Position numbers and translations under genes: made by a program
Shown here: piece after piece, positions 9,398 to 20,329 of the stretch
How positions within the stretch are numbered: the first letter of the stretch is position 1
Layout: the number at the start of each line of letters is the position of its first letter
Origin: an uncultured Gammaproteobacteria bacterium
GTDB taxonomy: Bacteria > Pseudomonadota > Gammaproteobacteria > Steroidobacterales > Woeseiaceae
NCBI GenBank assembly: GCA_937899415.1
Contig: CALBPI010000058.1
Location: forward strand, 88,205-152,204
Length of the DNA stretch: 64,000 nt
Direction of reading: 5' to 3'
The notes under the pieces: generated by a model
Seen by the model: the letters and a program-made list of their open reading frames with translations, nothing else
What the model was told of the DNA's origin: nothing
The model's database searches: none

Positions 9398-9994
9398 ATG
9401 ACCCAGGCGGAGCGCGCCGCGGCGTCCGATCGCGCCATGATCGATGCCGCCATTGAGCTCATTCTCGAGCGCGGGACGGACGGCACGACGCTTGCTGCCA
9501 TTGGCGAGCGCGCGGGCTACAGCCGCGGCCTCGCCACCTATCGCTACGGTTCCAAGTCGGGTCTGTTTCAGGAAGTTTCCAACACCATTCAGCGCCGTTG
9601 GGTGGGATACCTGAAGGCCGCCGTCGAGGACAAGACGGCCATCGACGCGCTCTGCGCGGCCGCGGGCGCTTACTTCAAGTTCGTCACCGATGCGCCTGAA
9701 GACATTCGGGTCCTGCACATTCTGCTCTACGAGGGCGCGGCGCCGAACTCGGATTTGCGCGGCCTTGCGAAGCAGGCCTTTGCGCGCCAGATCACGGATG
9801 CTGAAGCCTGGCTCAAGGACGGCATCGACACCGGTACCGTCCGAGAAGACATTTCACCACGCGATGTCGCGGCGCAGTACGTCGCCCATATCGCGGGTGT
9901 GACTTACATGTGGTTGCTGAATCCGATCGAAATCGATTTCGCAGCCATTCACGAGAATTACACGCGCACCTTGCGCGAGCGGCTCGCGGCCTGA
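9398..9994 (+). CDS. TetR/AcrR family transcriptional regulator
   Basis: This is a 198-residue regulator. The N-terminal helix-turn-helix is clear ([31 protein letters not shown] region) and is followed by an all-helical ligand-binding domain. An in-frame TTG at 9344 would add 18 low-complexity residues; I prefer ATG 9398 (MTQAERAAA). It is divergent from the P450 and directly upstream of the thiolase operon on the same strand, so it may control both. The ligand is probably an acyl-CoA or the P450 substrate (inference). Confidence 0.85.
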   Translation: MTQAERAAASDRAMIDAAIELILERGTDGTTLAAIGERAGYSRGLATYRYGSKSGLFQEVSNTIQRRWVGYLKAAVEDKTAIDALCAAAGAYFKFVTDAPEDIRVLHILLYEGAAPNSDLRGLAKQAFARQITDAEAWLKDGIDTGTVREDISPRDVAAQYVAHIAGVTYMWLLNPIEIDFAAIHENYTRTLRERLAA

Positions 9995-10040
9995 CCGGTC
10001 GCCGCCACCTCCCGGAAATCACACGTTCAAGGGGAACGAC

Positions 10041-11249
<1,209 letters not shown>

Positions 11250-11266
11250 GGCGCAAGGGGAACACG

Positions 11267-13438
11267 ATGAAAACGATCGACTACCAGGTAGAAGACGGCG
11301 TCGCGATCCTGACCATCGACGTCAAGGAACGCACGATGAACGTGCTGACGCCGGACCTGATCAAGGACCTGCGCAGCGCACTGGAACAGGTCAAGGGTGA
11401 CGATGCGGTCAAGGGTGCCGTGATCACCTCGGCCAAGGACTCGTTTGTCGCGGGCGCCGACCTCATGCAGATGGTCAAGGCCTACGACGACGGTCGCAGT
11501 GCCGCCGACAAGTACAAAGACTCGCGTTCGTTCCAGTCGTTGCTGCGCGACATTGAAACCAGTGGCAAGCCGTTCGCGGCGGCCATCAACGGCACGGCGC
11601 TGGGCGGCGGTCTTGAGATTTGCCTGGCCTGCCACTACCGCGTGGCTGCCGATAACCCGAAGAGCGTGCTGGGCCTGCCCGAAGTGCAGGTCGGCCTGCT
11701 GCCGGGTGGCGGCGGGACGCAGCGTCTGCCGCGCCTCATTGGCCAGCAGGCGGCTCTGCAGCTTATGACCCAGGGCACGCATGTGAAGCCCGCCAAAGCG
11801 CTTGAGCACGGCTTCGTGCACGCCGTGGTGGCGGCTGACCAGTGCGTCGCCGCGGCCAAGCAGTGGGTCCTCGAGGTTGGCGACCCTGAGCAGCCCTGGG
11901 ACAAGAAGGGCTTTAAGATACCGGGCGGCGCGGGGCTCATGCACCCGGGTTCGATCCAGACGCTCATGGTGGGCTCAGCGCTGATCGCCAGGGAAACCAA
12001 CCACAACTACCCGGCACCGATCGCGATCATGTCCTGTGTCTACGAAGGGACGGTGCTGCCCATCGATCAGGGGCTCGATATCGAGTCGAAGTACTTCACG
12101 TCGCTGCTCATGGACCCCGTGTCGCGCAACATGACGCGGACGCTGTTCATCAACAAGGGCGCTGCCGACAAGCTCGTGCGTCGTCCGCAGGGCGTCGAGA
12201 AGTCGCGCGTCAGCAAGCTCGGCATCCTGGGCGCGGGCATGATGGGTGCCGGTATCGCTTACGTCTCTGCGCTCGCGAAGATGGAGGTTGTACTGCTCGA
12301 CCGCGATCGCGACAGCGCCGAGAAGGGCAAAGACTACTCGCGCAAGCTGCTGCAAAAGCGCATCGATCGCGGCCGCACGACGGCCGACAAGGCCGAGGCC
12401 ATCCTTGAGCGCATCAAGACGACGGAAGACTACGCCGACCTCGAAGGTTGCGACCTGATCATCGAGGCCGTGTTCGAAGACTTAGGTATAAAGGCCGATG
12501 TCACGGCCAAGACCGAAGCGGTAATTCCCGAGACGGCGATCTACGCGTCCAACACCTCGACGCTGCCGATCACGGGTCTCGCCAAGGCGTCGAAGCGCCC
12601 GGAGCAGTTCATCGGCATTCACTTCTTCTCGCCCGTCGACAAGATGCCGCTCGTCGAAGTCATCCTGGGCAAGGAAACGGGCGATCGTGCAACCGCGGTC
12701 GCGCTCGACTACATCCAGCAGATTCGCAAGACGCCGATCGTGGTTAACGACAGTCGCGGGTTCTACACATCGCGTGTGTTTGGCACCTACACCAACGAGG
12801 GCATGACGCTCGTCGGCGAGGGCGTGAACCCCGCGCTCATCGAGAACGTGGCCAAGCAGGCCGGCATGGCCGTCGGCCCGCTCGCGGTCATGGACGAGGT
12901 GACGCTGGAACTCGGCTACCACGTGGCCCAGGCGACTGAGAAAGCGCTGGGCGACGACTACGCGCCGAACTCAGGCTTCCCTGTCATGCTCAAGTTCGTC
13001 GAGGAACTCGACCGCCGCGGCAAGCGCTTCGGCAAGGGTTTCTACGATTACCCCGAGGGTGGCACGAAGCACCTGTGGCAGGGGCTCGCCGACGTCTACC
13101 CGCCGGCCGAGGTTCAGCCGACCGCCGAAGAGGTCAAGAAGCGGCTGCTCTACGTTCAGGCGCTCGACACCGTACGCTGCCTCGACGAGGGCGTGATCAC
13201 ACACCCCGCCGACGGCGATATCGGCTCGATTCTGGGCTGGGGTTTCCCGCCGTACACGGGCGGCACGCTCTCATTGATCGAGACCGTGGGCCTGCAGACG
13301 TTTGTCGACGAATGTGACCGCATGGCCGAAGCCTACGGTGAGCGCTTCACAGTGCCCGACAGCCTCCGCGAGCGCGCCAAGGCAGGCCGCGGCTTTTACG
13401 ACGAAACCGACGGCGCCGAAGCGCGCAGCGCGGCCTGA
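11267..13438 (+). CDS. FadJ/FadB-type multifunctional enoyl-CoA hydratase/3-hydroxyacyl-CoA dehydrogenase
   Basis: This 723-residue protein is the usual size for the alpha subunit of the fatty-acid oxidation complex. Residues 1-190 form a crotonase domain with both catalytic glutamates retained ([12 protein letters not shown] and [22 protein letters not shown]). The NAD-binding fold begins with GAGMMGAG at about residue 320. The dehydrogenase His lies in [16 protein letters not shown] near residue 451, and a second C-terminal dehydrogenase-like repeat follows. It hydrates enoyl-CoA and oxidises 3-hydroxyacyl-CoA. Adjacent to its thiolase partner and eight bases from the next crotonase. Confidence 0.92.
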   Translation: MKTIDYQVEDGVAILTIDVKERTMNVLTPDLIKDLRSALEQVKGDDAVKGAVITSAKDSFVAGADLMQMVKAYDDGRSAADKYKDSRSFQSLLRDIETSGKPFAAAINGTALGGGLEICLACHYRVAADNPKSVLGLPEVQVGLLPGGGGTQRLPRLIGQQAALQLMTQGTHVKPAKALEHGFVHAVVAADQCVAAAKQWVLEVGDPEQPWDKKGFKIPGGAGLMHPGSIQTLMVGSALIARETNHNYPAPIAIMSCVYEGTVLPIDQGLDIESKYFTSLLMDPVSRNMTRTLFINKGAADKLVRRPQGVEKSRVSKLGILGAGMMGAGIAYVSALAKMEVVLLDRDRDSAEKGKDYSRKLLQKRIDRGRTTADKAEAILERIKTTEDYADLEGCDLIIEAVFEDLGIKADVTAKTEAVIPETAIYASNTSTLPITGLAKASKRPEQFIGIHFFSPVDKMPLVEVILGKETGDRATAVALDYIQQIRKTPIVVNDSRGFYTSRVFGTYTNEGMTLVGEGVNPALIENVAKQAGMAVGPLAVMDEVTLELGYHVAQATEKALGDDYAPNSGFPVMLKFVEELDRRGKRFGKGFYDYPEGGTKHLWQGLADVYPPAEVQPTAEEVKKRLLYVQALDTVRCLDEGVITHPADGDIGSILGWGFPPYTGGTLSLIETVGLQTFVDECDRMAEAYGERFTVPDSLRERAKAGRGFYDETDGAEARSAA

Positions 13439-13446
13439 GCAGCATC

Positions 13447-14226
13447 ATGAGCGATTCACCGGTAGCCACCTGTGTCATCGACGGGCCCGTCGCCATCGTT
13501 ACGATGGCGCGGCCCGAGTCCATGAATGCCTTCAACCAGGCCCTGCGTCTCGACCTGACGGCGGCCTTGCGGGAAGCGGCCAGCAACACTGACGTCCGTG
13601 CCGTTGTGCTGACGGGTGCGGAACGCGCCTTCTCGGCGGGCGCCGACTTGGGTGCGGGCTTTCCCGAGCAGATGACCATCGAGCAACAGCTGCAGCGCGA
13701 GTACCGACCGATCTTCGACGAGATCATCGGTATGCCCAAACCCGTGATCGCCGCGATCAACGGGGCAGCGGCGGGCATTGCGTTGTCGATTGCACTGGCC
13801 TGCGACCTCGCTGTGATGGGCGAAAAAGCGTTCCTGTTGGCGCCGTTCTCGACGATCTCACTTGTACCCGACGGCGGCGCCAACTGGCTGCTGCAAAAAC
13901 AGCTCGGCTACAAACGCGCGTTCCAGCTCGCCGTTGAGGCTGATCGATTCGAGGCGGCTCGTCGGCTCGACTGGGGGCTCGCCTACCGCGTCGTGCCCAT
14001 CGACGCGGTGCTCGACATCGCGACGGCCTGGGGCCACGAGCTCGCAGAGCGTGCGCCGCTGTCCGTGCGGGCGACGAAGCTTGTCATGCGCGCGGCAGAG
14101 TCGTCGAGCTGGGCGGACACCTTCGACTACGAGGCGCGGCTGCAGACGGACCTCGTCGGCTCACCCGACAACCAGGAAGGCGTCACGGCGTTCTTCGAAA
14201 AGCGCAAACCGGAATTTAAAGGCTAG
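13447..14226 (+). CDS. Enoyl-CoA hydratase/isomerase family protein (PaaG-like isomerase subgroup)
   Basis: This is a 259-residue crotonase. Neither hydratase glutamate is present: the first position is Ser (IALSIALACD) and the second is Phe. It instead carries ISLVPDGGANWLL, where an Asp follows the LVP turn as in PaaG-type and related isomerases. It is therefore probably a double-bond isomerase or ring-modifying crotonase, not a hydratase; this is inferred from residue patterns. It lies between the FadJ-type gene and an acyl-CoA dehydrogenase and would help with unsaturated or cyclic acyl chains. Confidence 0.82.
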   Translation: MSDSPVATCVIDGPVAIVTMARPESMNAFNQALRLDLTAALREAASNTDVRAVVLTGAERAFSAGADLGAGFPEQMTIEQQLQREYRPIFDEIIGMPKPVIAAINGAAAGIALSIALACDLAVMGEKAFLLAPFSTISLVPDGGANWLLQKQLGYKRAFQLAVEADRFEAARRLDWGLAYRVVPIDAVLDIATAWGHELAERAPLSVRATKLVMRAAESSSWADTFDYEARLQTDLVGSPDNQEGVTAFFEKRKPEFKG

Positions 14227-14264
14227 AGAGACTGGCGCCCGCTTGTGGCGCATGGAGCAACACA

Positions 14265-15455
14265 ATGGAAAGAAACTGTTTCACCGAAGATCACGAGATG
14301 TTCCGCGACGCCGTCCGGCAATTCATGATCAACGAAATTGAGCCGCACGGTGAGCGCTGGCGCGAGCAGGGCATCGTGGACCGCGAGGCGTTTGAGAAAG
14401 CGGGCGAACAAGGCCTGCTGCTCATGTGGGCCGACCAGAAATACGGCGGCGCCGGCGTCGAGGATTTTCGTTACGAGCAGATTCTGATCGAGGAATTGGC
14501 CAAGCACGGCGACCCGGGCTTCTTCATGACGCTGCACTCGCGTCTTGTCGCACCCTACCTGGGCGCACTGGGCACAGAGGAGCAGAAGGCACGCTGGCTG
14601 CCCAAGTGCATTAGTGGCGAGAGCATCCTGGCCATTGCCATGACCGAGCCCGGCGCTGGTAGCGATGTCGCGGGCATGAAGACGCGCGCGGTCGACAAGG
14701 GCGACCACTGGGTGCTCAACGGCAGCAAGACCTACATCTCGAACGGTATTAACGCGGATCTCGTCCTCGTTGCCGCTCGTACCGTGCCGGAGTCCACGCA
14801 CGGTCTCGGTTTGTTCGTGGTCGAACGCGGCATGGAAGGTTTTGAGCGCGGTCGCAACCTTAAGAAAATGGGCCTCGCGGCGCAGGATACAGCGGAGCTG
14901 TTCTTCAACGATGTGAAGATCCCCAAGGAAAACGTGCTGGGCGATGCGACGCGCGGGTTCTACTACCTCATGCAGTTCCTGGCTGAGGAACGCTTGCTGG
15001 GTGCTGTCGGTTACGTCGCCGCTTGCCAGGTCGCCTTCGACCTGACGATGGAGTTCATCACCGACCGCAAGGCCTTTGGCCAGACGATCGCGGACTTCCA
15101 GAACACGCGTTTCAAGATGGCCGACATGCGTACGGAAATCGATCTCGCGCAGGTCTACCTGGACCGCTGCGTCGAGGAACACAACAAGGGCAAGCTGTCG
15201 GCTGAAATGGCGGCGCGGATCAAGCTCTACGGCAGTGAGCTTGAAGGTCGCGTCATGGACACCTGCGTGCAGCTGCATGGAGGTGCGGGCTACATGGACG
15301 AGTACCGCATCTCGCGCATGTACACCGACGCACGGGTTTCGCGCATCTACGCGGGCAGCTCAGAGATTATGCGTGAGATCATTGCACGCTCGATTGGCCT
15401 CGACCCGCGCAAGAAGCAGCCCAAGGCCGTCAAGTCCCAGGACGAAGCGGCCTGA
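14265..15455 (+). CDS. Acyl-CoA dehydrogenase (isovaleryl/long-chain-like active site)
   Basis: This 396-residue FAD enzyme shows the AMTEPGAGSDVAGM substrate/flavin motif and the C-terminal RIYAGSSEIMREIIARSIG. The residue equivalent to the medium-chain catalytic Glu is Ala (YAG). The likely base is a Glu in the mid-helix LAEERLLGAVG, as in isovaleryl- and long-chain acyl-CoA dehydrogenases. It introduces the alpha-beta double bond and passes electrons to ETF. Last gene of the beta-oxidation operon; convergent with the minus-strand methyltransferase, with no obvious terminator in the 18-base gap. Confidence 0.9.
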   Translation: MERNCFTEDHEMFRDAVRQFMINEIEPHGERWREQGIVDREAFEKAGEQGLLLMWADQKYGGAGVEDFRYEQILIEELAKHGDPGFFMTLHSRLVAPYLGALGTEEQKARWLPKCISGESILAIAMTEPGAGSDVAGMKTRAVDKGDHWVLNGSKTYISNGINADLVLVAARTVPESTHGLGLFVVERGMEGFERGRNLKKMGLAAQDTAELFFNDVKIPKENVLGDATRGFYYLMQFLAEERLLGAVGYVAACQVAFDLTMEFITDRKAFGQTIADFQNTRFKMADMRTEIDLAQVYLDRCVEEHNKGKLSAEMAARIKLYGSELEGRVMDTCVQLHGGAGYMDEYRISRMYTDARVSRIYAGSSEIMREIIARSIGLDPRKKQPKAVKSQDEAA

Positions 15456-15473
15456 TCATCTGTTGCGCGTCGG

Positions 15474-16040
15474 TCAGTGGGCCGGCGCGCGCACGATCCA
15501 CAACACGGGGCCGTTCCCAGCCGCCGACGCTCGGCGGACCGCAAAGTCCGAGCCTAAAAGCGCCTCGCACTCGCGCGCGACGGCTTCACTCTCCGGTATC
15601 CCGGCAGCGTGCCCCCGATACGCTATGACCGTCATCACGGCGGCAGGTGCGAGCATCGTTACGGCGGTCTTGAGGGCCGCCGTTGTCGTTTCCGCAGACG
15701 TGGTTGTCGCGTGGTCGGCACCTGGCAGATAACCCAGATTGAACATCACGGCCGCGATGCGGCCGCGGGCTTCGCCTGGCAATCGCGCGGCCATCGATTC
15801 GTGGCCTGCGTGAATCAAATCGACGCGGTCCGAGACGCCAGCGTCGTCAAGACGGTGGCGGGTTGCAGCGATGGCGCGCGCTTGCACGTCAAAGGCGAAG
15901 ACCTTGCCGTTGGGCCCGACGATGTCGGCCAGAAACAGCGTGTCACGCCCGTTTCCGGCCGTCGCGTCGACGGCCATCGCACCCCGTCCGAGCGTCTCGG
16001 CAATCGCGGCGTGCGCGACGGCCGTCAGTCGTCCTGCCAT
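15474..16040 (-). CDS. Class I SAM-dependent methyltransferase (YtqB/rRNA methylase-like)
   Basis: This is a 188-residue Rossmann methyltransferase. Motif I is VDATAGNGRDTLFLA; the acidic residue ending strand 2 is in VFAFDVQ; MFNLGYLPGADH resembles the NLGYLP motif of the YtqB-like rRNA methylase family. I place the start at ATG 16040 (MAGRLTAV), overlapping the end of the FAD oxidoreductase gene by 16 bases. The product may methylate RNA or a small molecule; only the fold is certain. Confidence 0.8.
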   Translation of the reverse strand: MAGRLTAVAHAAIAETLGRGAMAVDATAGNGRDTLFLADIVGPNGKVFAFDVQARAIAATRHRLDDAGVSDRVDLIHAGHESMAARLPGEARGRIAAVMFNLGYLPGADHATTTSAETTTAALKTAVTMLAPAAVMTVIAYRGHAAGIPESEAVARECEALLGSDFAVRRASAAGNGPVLWIVRAPAH

Positions 16041-17098
16041 TCCCCACTGGCCCGAAGGTCGAACCGGTACTCGTCGTCGACGGGGATGTCCTTGCACAAG
16101 GCACCGGCGACCTGCGTCGCGACGGTAGGCGCATAGAGCGCGCCTTTGGAGCTCAGACCGTTGAACAACCAAATCCGCGAGTCTTTGGGAGACGGACCAC
16201 AGACGGGCTTGCGACCCTGAACGATGGGCCGCACCGCGGCACGGTGATCGACCACGGTGTAGTCGACGGTGAGCAAGCGGTCGAGTTTTTCACAGAGCGC
16301 TTCGCGTGCCTCGGCGGTTGGGCGATCGTCGAGCGTGTCCCACTCGTAACTCGCGCCCGCGAGGTACAGCGTGCCGCCCAGGGGCGTTAGCCAGAGTCCA
16401 GGTGCATGCACCGTGTTTGCAATATCGAGATCGGGGCAGCGGATGGTTAGAACCTGGCCTTTTGCCGGCCGCCACGAAGGCCCCGCAAAATAGTTGTTGC
16501 GCGCATCGGCATAGCCACGACAAAAGACGATGTGCCGTGCGCGAACCGAAAGATCGGGCAGGGCGATGCCTGCGTCCACACGCGTCACGTCTTCGGGTTC
16601 CACATGGCCACCGAGCATGAGCCCCTTGTCGCACAGCGCGGTGTGTACCGCTTCGAGGTAGCGCTGCGTGTCGAGCCGCGCCGCATTGGGCATTAGGGTG
16701 TTCACCAGGCCCGGCGCAATACCGGCGGGCACGTCGTCGGTCAGCTTGAGTTCCGCGAGGAGCCCTGGATCGGCGTTGTTCCAGATCGACAGCTCGCGCT
16801 CGGTGGACAGCAGGCGCCACGCAGGGCGCGCGAAGTAACAGTCCACCTTGGTGGCGGCTTCGACCGCGCGATAATGCGCGCCGGCGGCACCGGCGAGAAA
16901 GGAGAAATCAGCCTGCGGCTTGAGCTTGGCGCCGGTCACCGGTGTGATGAGTCCGGCTGCCACGCTCGAGGCGCTGGTTTCGCGCCGGTCATCAATGACG
17001 AGCGGGCGCATGCCGCGGTCTATGAGCGCCCAAGCTAACGACGAACCTGCGATGCCCTGACCGACAATGATCACGTCAATGTCAGTGCGCTCAATCAT
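16025..17098 (-). CDS. FAD-dependent oxidoreductase (DAO/glycine oxidase-like)
   Basis: This is a 357-residue protein. The N-terminal dinucleotide-binding motif is VIIVGQGIAGSSLAW with a downstream acidic residue (LVIDDRRETSAS). A C-terminal DAO segment follows (LYLAGASYEW, VCGPSPKDSRIWLFNGLSSKG). Such enzymes oxidise amine or hydroxy groups of small molecules with FAD. ATG 17098 (MIERTD) is chosen because the stop of arfB lies just inside, giving an eight-base overlap; longer in-frame versions would read through arfB. Substrate unknown. Confidence 0.8.
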   Translation of the reverse strand: MIERTDIDVIIVGQGIAGSSLAWALIDRGMRPLVIDDRRETSASSVAAGLITPVTGAKLKPQADFSFLAGAAGAHYRAVEAATKVDCYFARPAWRLLSTERELSIWNNADPGLLAELKLTDDVPAGIAPGLVNTLMPNAARLDTQRYLEAVHTALCDKGLMLGGHVEPEDVTRVDAGIALPDLSVRARHIVFCRGYADARNNYFAGPSWRPAKGQVLTIRCPDLDIANTVHAPGLWLTPLGGTLYLAGASYEWDTLDDRPTAEAREALCEKLDRLLTVDYTVVDHRAAVRPIVQGRKPVCGPSPKDSRIWLFNGLSSKGALYAPTVATQVAGALCKDIPVDDEYRFDLRASGEWQDD

Positions 17099-17528
17099 GA
17101 TCGCTCCCGCGAACGGCGGCGCGCCGGCGCTTCGTCTCAGAGCGGCGTTGTTTGGCCGCGAGTCGCGCGCGGTGGACGCGGGCCGGCGTTTTGGTGGCGA
17201 TGCGTCGCTTGGGTTCGTGGCTGGCTTCGGCCACAAGCGCCGCCAGCCTGTCGAGCGCAGCCCGCTTGTTCTGCTTTTGCGACCGCGCTTGCTGCGCGCG
17301 AATGACAACAACGCCCGAGGCCGCGATGCGTCGGTCGTTGCGGGCCAGCAGCCGCTGCTTGACGGGCGCGGGGAGACGCGAGCCTGGGATATTGAACTTG
17401 AGCGCCACGGCCGTGGCTGTCTTGTTCACATGCTGGCCGCCTGGACCACTGGCACGTACGGCGTGCCACTGCAGTTCGTCGTCGTAAAGGCAAATGCCCA
17501 ACGCAATATGACGCGCGATGCTGCTCAC
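17091..17528 (-). CDS. arfB: Alternative ribosome-rescue factor ArfB (GGQ peptidyl-tRNA hydrolase)
   Basis: This 145-residue protein has a release-factor domain 3 with the catalytic GGQ in ASGPGGQHVNKTATAV. A strongly basic helical C-terminal tail, rich in Arg and Lys, inserts into the mRNA channel of stalled ribosomes in this family. There is no codon-recognition domain, which separates it from RF1/RF2. ArfB hydrolyses peptidyl-tRNA on non-stop ribosomes. It overlaps the downstream oxidoreductase gene, which looks like incidental packing rather than functional linkage. Confidence 0.93.
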   Translation of the reverse strand: MSSIARHIALGICLYDDELQWHAVRASGPGGQHVNKTATAVALKFNIPGSRLPAPVKQRLLARNDRRIAASGVVVIRAQQARSQKQNKRAALDRLAALVAEASHEPKRRIATKTPARVHRARLAAKQRRSETKRRRAAVRGSDHD

Positions 17529-17537
17529 GGGTGCGAC

Positions 17538-18566
17538 CTACGCGGTGCGATAGCGGTGCACGCCGTCATCATCGGTCTCGCGTACGAGGCTGCCCTGCTG
17601 CAGCATGTGATTGAGGTGCGCCACGGCTTCGCCGGTCGCCATGATCAGGTTGCCGTCGGTGATGCGGCTCTTGAACAGGGCCGCGAACGTGTCTACGGCG
17701 CGCTGCGGTTCGCGGCACAGTGCGCGTAACGCATCAAAATTGTCTTCATGCTCGTCGATGAGCGCCTGGAGGCGTCCCGGTGCACCCCGGAACGGTTTGC
17801 CGTGTGAGGGCAGCACGAGCACGTCGTCGTCGAGCAGGTCTTTCAGCTTCCGACAGCTATCGAGCCAGAAACCCATGGGGTCGGCCTCGGGCTCCGTCGG
17901 CCAGACACTGACGTTTGACGAGATCGTCGGCAGGATCTGGTCGCCGGCGATAAACAGGCCCGCCTGCTCGTTGAACAGCGAAGCGTGTTCGGGGCAATGG
18001 CCGCTCGTGGTGACAATGCGCCAGTCCTGCGCGCCGATGCGCAACACGTCGTCTTCCTGTAGCCGGTGATAGGCCTGCGGCATCGGGTACACGGCCTTGC
18101 CAAAGACGCCGAAGCGGTCGCGGTAGCGTTGCAGGGCGTCGTCGTCGAAGCCCGCGGCGCGGTAGAAGTCGACGCCGGCCTCGGGGGCAGGCTGTCCCGT
18201 GTCGGCGACGAGCACGCGGCACATCAGGTACTCCGCACGCGTCATGTACAACGGCGCGTCGTAGTGCTCGTGCAGCCAGCCCGCGCTGCCCACGTGGTCG
18301 GGGTGCATGTGCGTGATCACAATGCGGTTCACGGTCTTGCCGTCGAGCAGCTTGCGCCAGTGATCCTGTGTGTCGCGTGTGTTGAGGCCCGTGTCGATGA
18401 TGGCGAGCGTGTCGTCGTGGTCGTCGAGCAGCCAGAGATTGATGTGCCCCAGCAGGAACGGGAGCGGCATGCGCAGCCAGGACACGCCGTCGGCGACGGG
18501 TACGGTCTGGCCGGGTGCCGGTACGTCGGCGAGCGGGTAGTGCATGTAATCGGGGAGGCTAGGCAT
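17538..18566 (-). CDS. MBL-fold metallo-hydrolase
   Basis: This 342-residue metallo-beta-lactamase-fold protein has the metal motif THMHPDH, giving His86, His88, Asp90 and His91. TSGHCPEH supplies a later His ligand, and LPSHGKPFRG follows. The C-terminal helical part resembles members of the glyoxalase II-like/LACTB2-like group. Start ATG 18566 (MPSLPDY) is chosen; the longer frame upstream has no recognisable homology character. Nine bases separate it from arfB. It is divergent from the acyl-CoA synthetase, so a thioester substrate is possible, but this is only suggested. Confidence 0.82.
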   Translation of the reverse strand: MPSLPDYMHYPLADVPAPGQTVPVADGVSWLRMPLPFLLGHINLWLLDDHDDTLAIIDTGLNTRDTQDHWRKLLDGKTVNRIVITHMHPDHVGSAGWLHEHYDAPLYMTRAEYLMCRVLVADTGQPAPEAGVDFYRAAGFDDDALQRYRDRFGVFGKAVYPMPQAYHRLQEDDVLRIGAQDWRIVTTSGHCPEHASLFNEQAGLFIAGDQILPTISSNVSVWPTEPEADPMGFWLDSCRKLKDLLDDDVLVLPSHGKPFRGAPGRLQALIDEHEDNFDALRALCREPQRAVDTFAALFKSRITDGNLIMATGEAVAHLNHMLQQGSLVRETDDDGVHRYRTA

Positions 18567-18620
18567 GGTTCGGCGCGCGGTGGCCGAACTGCGGCACCGG
18601 CCACGGTGCCCGCGCGGTTG

Positions 18621-18638
18621 CGCGTAGTGTCGCGTAGT
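18621..18638. repeat. Tandem direct repeat CGCGTAGT, 10-base period
   Basis: CGCGTAGT occurs at 18621 and again at 18631, in the 112-base divergent spacer between the MBL hydrolase and the acyl-CoA synthetase. One helical-turn spacing is compatible with a regulator site, but two short copies could be chance. Confidence 0.35.
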
Positions 18639-18678
18639 CGCCATTATAGCCGCTGAGCATGCCGTCGGGGGGACAACG

Positions 18679-20214
18679 ATGCATCCAAGCCAGCAGGCTG
18701 CTAGCCAGCCGGACACGCCGGCCGTGATCATGGCGGACACGGGCGAGCAATTGACGTACCGGGAACTCGACGCGCTGTCGAATCGCATTGCCAATTGGTT
18801 CCGATCACTGGGGCTGGCGCCCCGTGATCACATCGCCATCCTGCTTGAGAATTGCATTGAGTACATGCCCATTGTTTGGGCAGCGCAACGCAGTGGTCTT
18901 GTCTACACCGCCATCAGCACGCACCTGCTGCATGAAGAGGTGGCCTACATCGTTGCGAATTCGCGCTCAAGACTCCTGATCACCAGCGACCGGTTTGCTG
19001 ATTTGGCGGCCAGCGTGCGCGAGGCATCGCCCCAGCTCGAGTTCGCCGCCATGCTGCGCGCCAATACCGACGCGTTCGACGACTTTGAAGCGGTCATCGC
19101 GGCGCATCCTGAGACGCCCATCGCCGACGAAGAGGCAGGCGTGCAAATGCTGTACTCGTCGGGCACGACAGGCCGGCCCAAAGGTGTGCTGTCACTGCGC
19201 CCCAGCGGCACGCCCATTGATGAGATCCTGCCTATGCCGCTGGCGCTCGTGAGCGCGTTTGGTATTGGGGGCGGCACGGTCTATCTCTCGCCAGCACCGC
19301 TGTACCACGCCGCGCCGTTGACGTTTTGCACGGTCGCCCAGGCGCTGGGCGCCACCATCGTGATCATGCCGAAGTTTGATCCGGAGCTGGCGCTGGCGAG
19401 CATTGAGCGGTTCAGTGTCACCCACAGTCAGTGGGTACCCATCATGTTCGTGCGCATGCTCAAGCTGCCAGAGGACGTGCGCGCCGGCTACGATCTCTCG
19501 TCGTTGCAGGTGGCCATACACGCCGCCGCGCCCTGTCCCGTGGACATCAAGCAACGCATGATCGAGTGGTGGGGTCCTCGGCTCGCCGAGTACTACGCCT
19601 CCACAGAAGGCGCGGGCTTCACGGCCATCGACTCGGCCAACTGGCTCACCCACAAGGGCAGCGTGGGGCAGCCCGTCAATTGCCAAATCCATATCGTTGA
19701 TGACGACGGTAAACCGGCGCCGACGGGCGAGGTCGGCACCGTGTATTTCTCGGGCAATCCGCAGAAGTTCGAGTATTTTGATGAGCCCGAGAAGACAGCG
19801 CAGAGCTACCTGGGCGACTGGGCCACGGTCGGCGACGTGGGCTACGTCGACGACGAGGGCTTTCTCTACCTGACTGACCGCAAGCACTACATGATCATCT
19901 CGGGGGGTGTGAACATCTATCCGCAGGAGGTCGAGGATCTTCTGGTGTCACACGATCAAGTCGCGGATGCGGCGGTCTTTGGGCTGCCCGACCCCGAGTT
20001 TGGCGAACGCGTGCATGCCGTCGTACAACCGCTGGAGGGCATGACGGATGGCGAGGCGCTCGAAGCGGAATTGATCGGCTACCTGCGTGAGCGTTTGTCG
20101 CACATCAAGGTGCCGCGCAGCATCGATTTCGACGCAGCACTGCCGCGTCACGACAACGGCAAACTGTACAAACGCCGCCTCGTTGAACGCTACAAGGCGG
20201 CCGCTCCCGGCTGA
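18679..20214 (+). CDS. AMP-binding acyl-CoA synthetase/ligase
   Basis: This is a 511-residue ANL-family adenylating enzyme. The P-loop-like motif is MLYSSGTTGRPKGV. YYASTEGAGF is the A5 motif, and DVGYVDDEGFLYLTDRKHYMIISGG contains the A7/A8 Asp and hinge. The C-terminal catalytic Lys lies in RHDNGKLYKRRL. It activates a carboxylic acid to the acyl-AMP and then acyl-CoA, and probably feeds the nearby beta-oxidation genes. Start ATG 18679 follows a TTATAGC stretch and GGGGGGAC. The chain-length preference is not readable. Confidence 0.9.
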   Translation: MHPSQQAASQPDTPAVIMADTGEQLTYRELDALSNRIANWFRSLGLAPRDHIAILLENCIEYMPIVWAAQRSGLVYTAISTHLLHEEVAYIVANSRSRLLITSDRFADLAASVREASPQLEFAAMLRANTDAFDDFEAVIAAHPETPIADEEAGVQMLYSSGTTGRPKGVLSLRPSGTPIDEILPMPLALVSAFGIGGGTVYLSPAPLYHAAPLTFCTVAQALGATIVIMPKFDPELALASIERFSVTHSQWVPIMFVRMLKLPEDVRAGYDLSSLQVAIHAAAPCPVDIKQRMIEWWGPRLAEYYASTEGAGFTAIDSANWLTHKGSVGQPVNCQIHIVDDDGKPAPTGEVGTVYFSGNPQKFEYFDEPEKTAQSYLGDWATVGDVGYVDDEGFLYLTDRKHYMIISGGVNIYPQEVEDLLVSHDQVADAAVFGLPDPEFGERVHAVVQPLEGMTDGEALEAELIGYLRERLSHIKVPRSIDFDAALPRHDNGKLYKRRLVERYKAAAPG

Positions 20215-20329
20215 GTATTTCGGATCACGCTGTCGAGGCGTTGTCAGTGACCGTGGTCAATGTGGCCGCGGTGTCCGGGTCCCATCCTTTCGGTGTCAAT
20301 GACGACATGACGCCAGAGAGGAGAGGGCA

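Noticed and set aside
17091..17528. Release factor RF1/RF2 fragment (pseudogene)
   Set aside because: It is a complete small GGQ protein with a basic tail, the normal form of ArfB.
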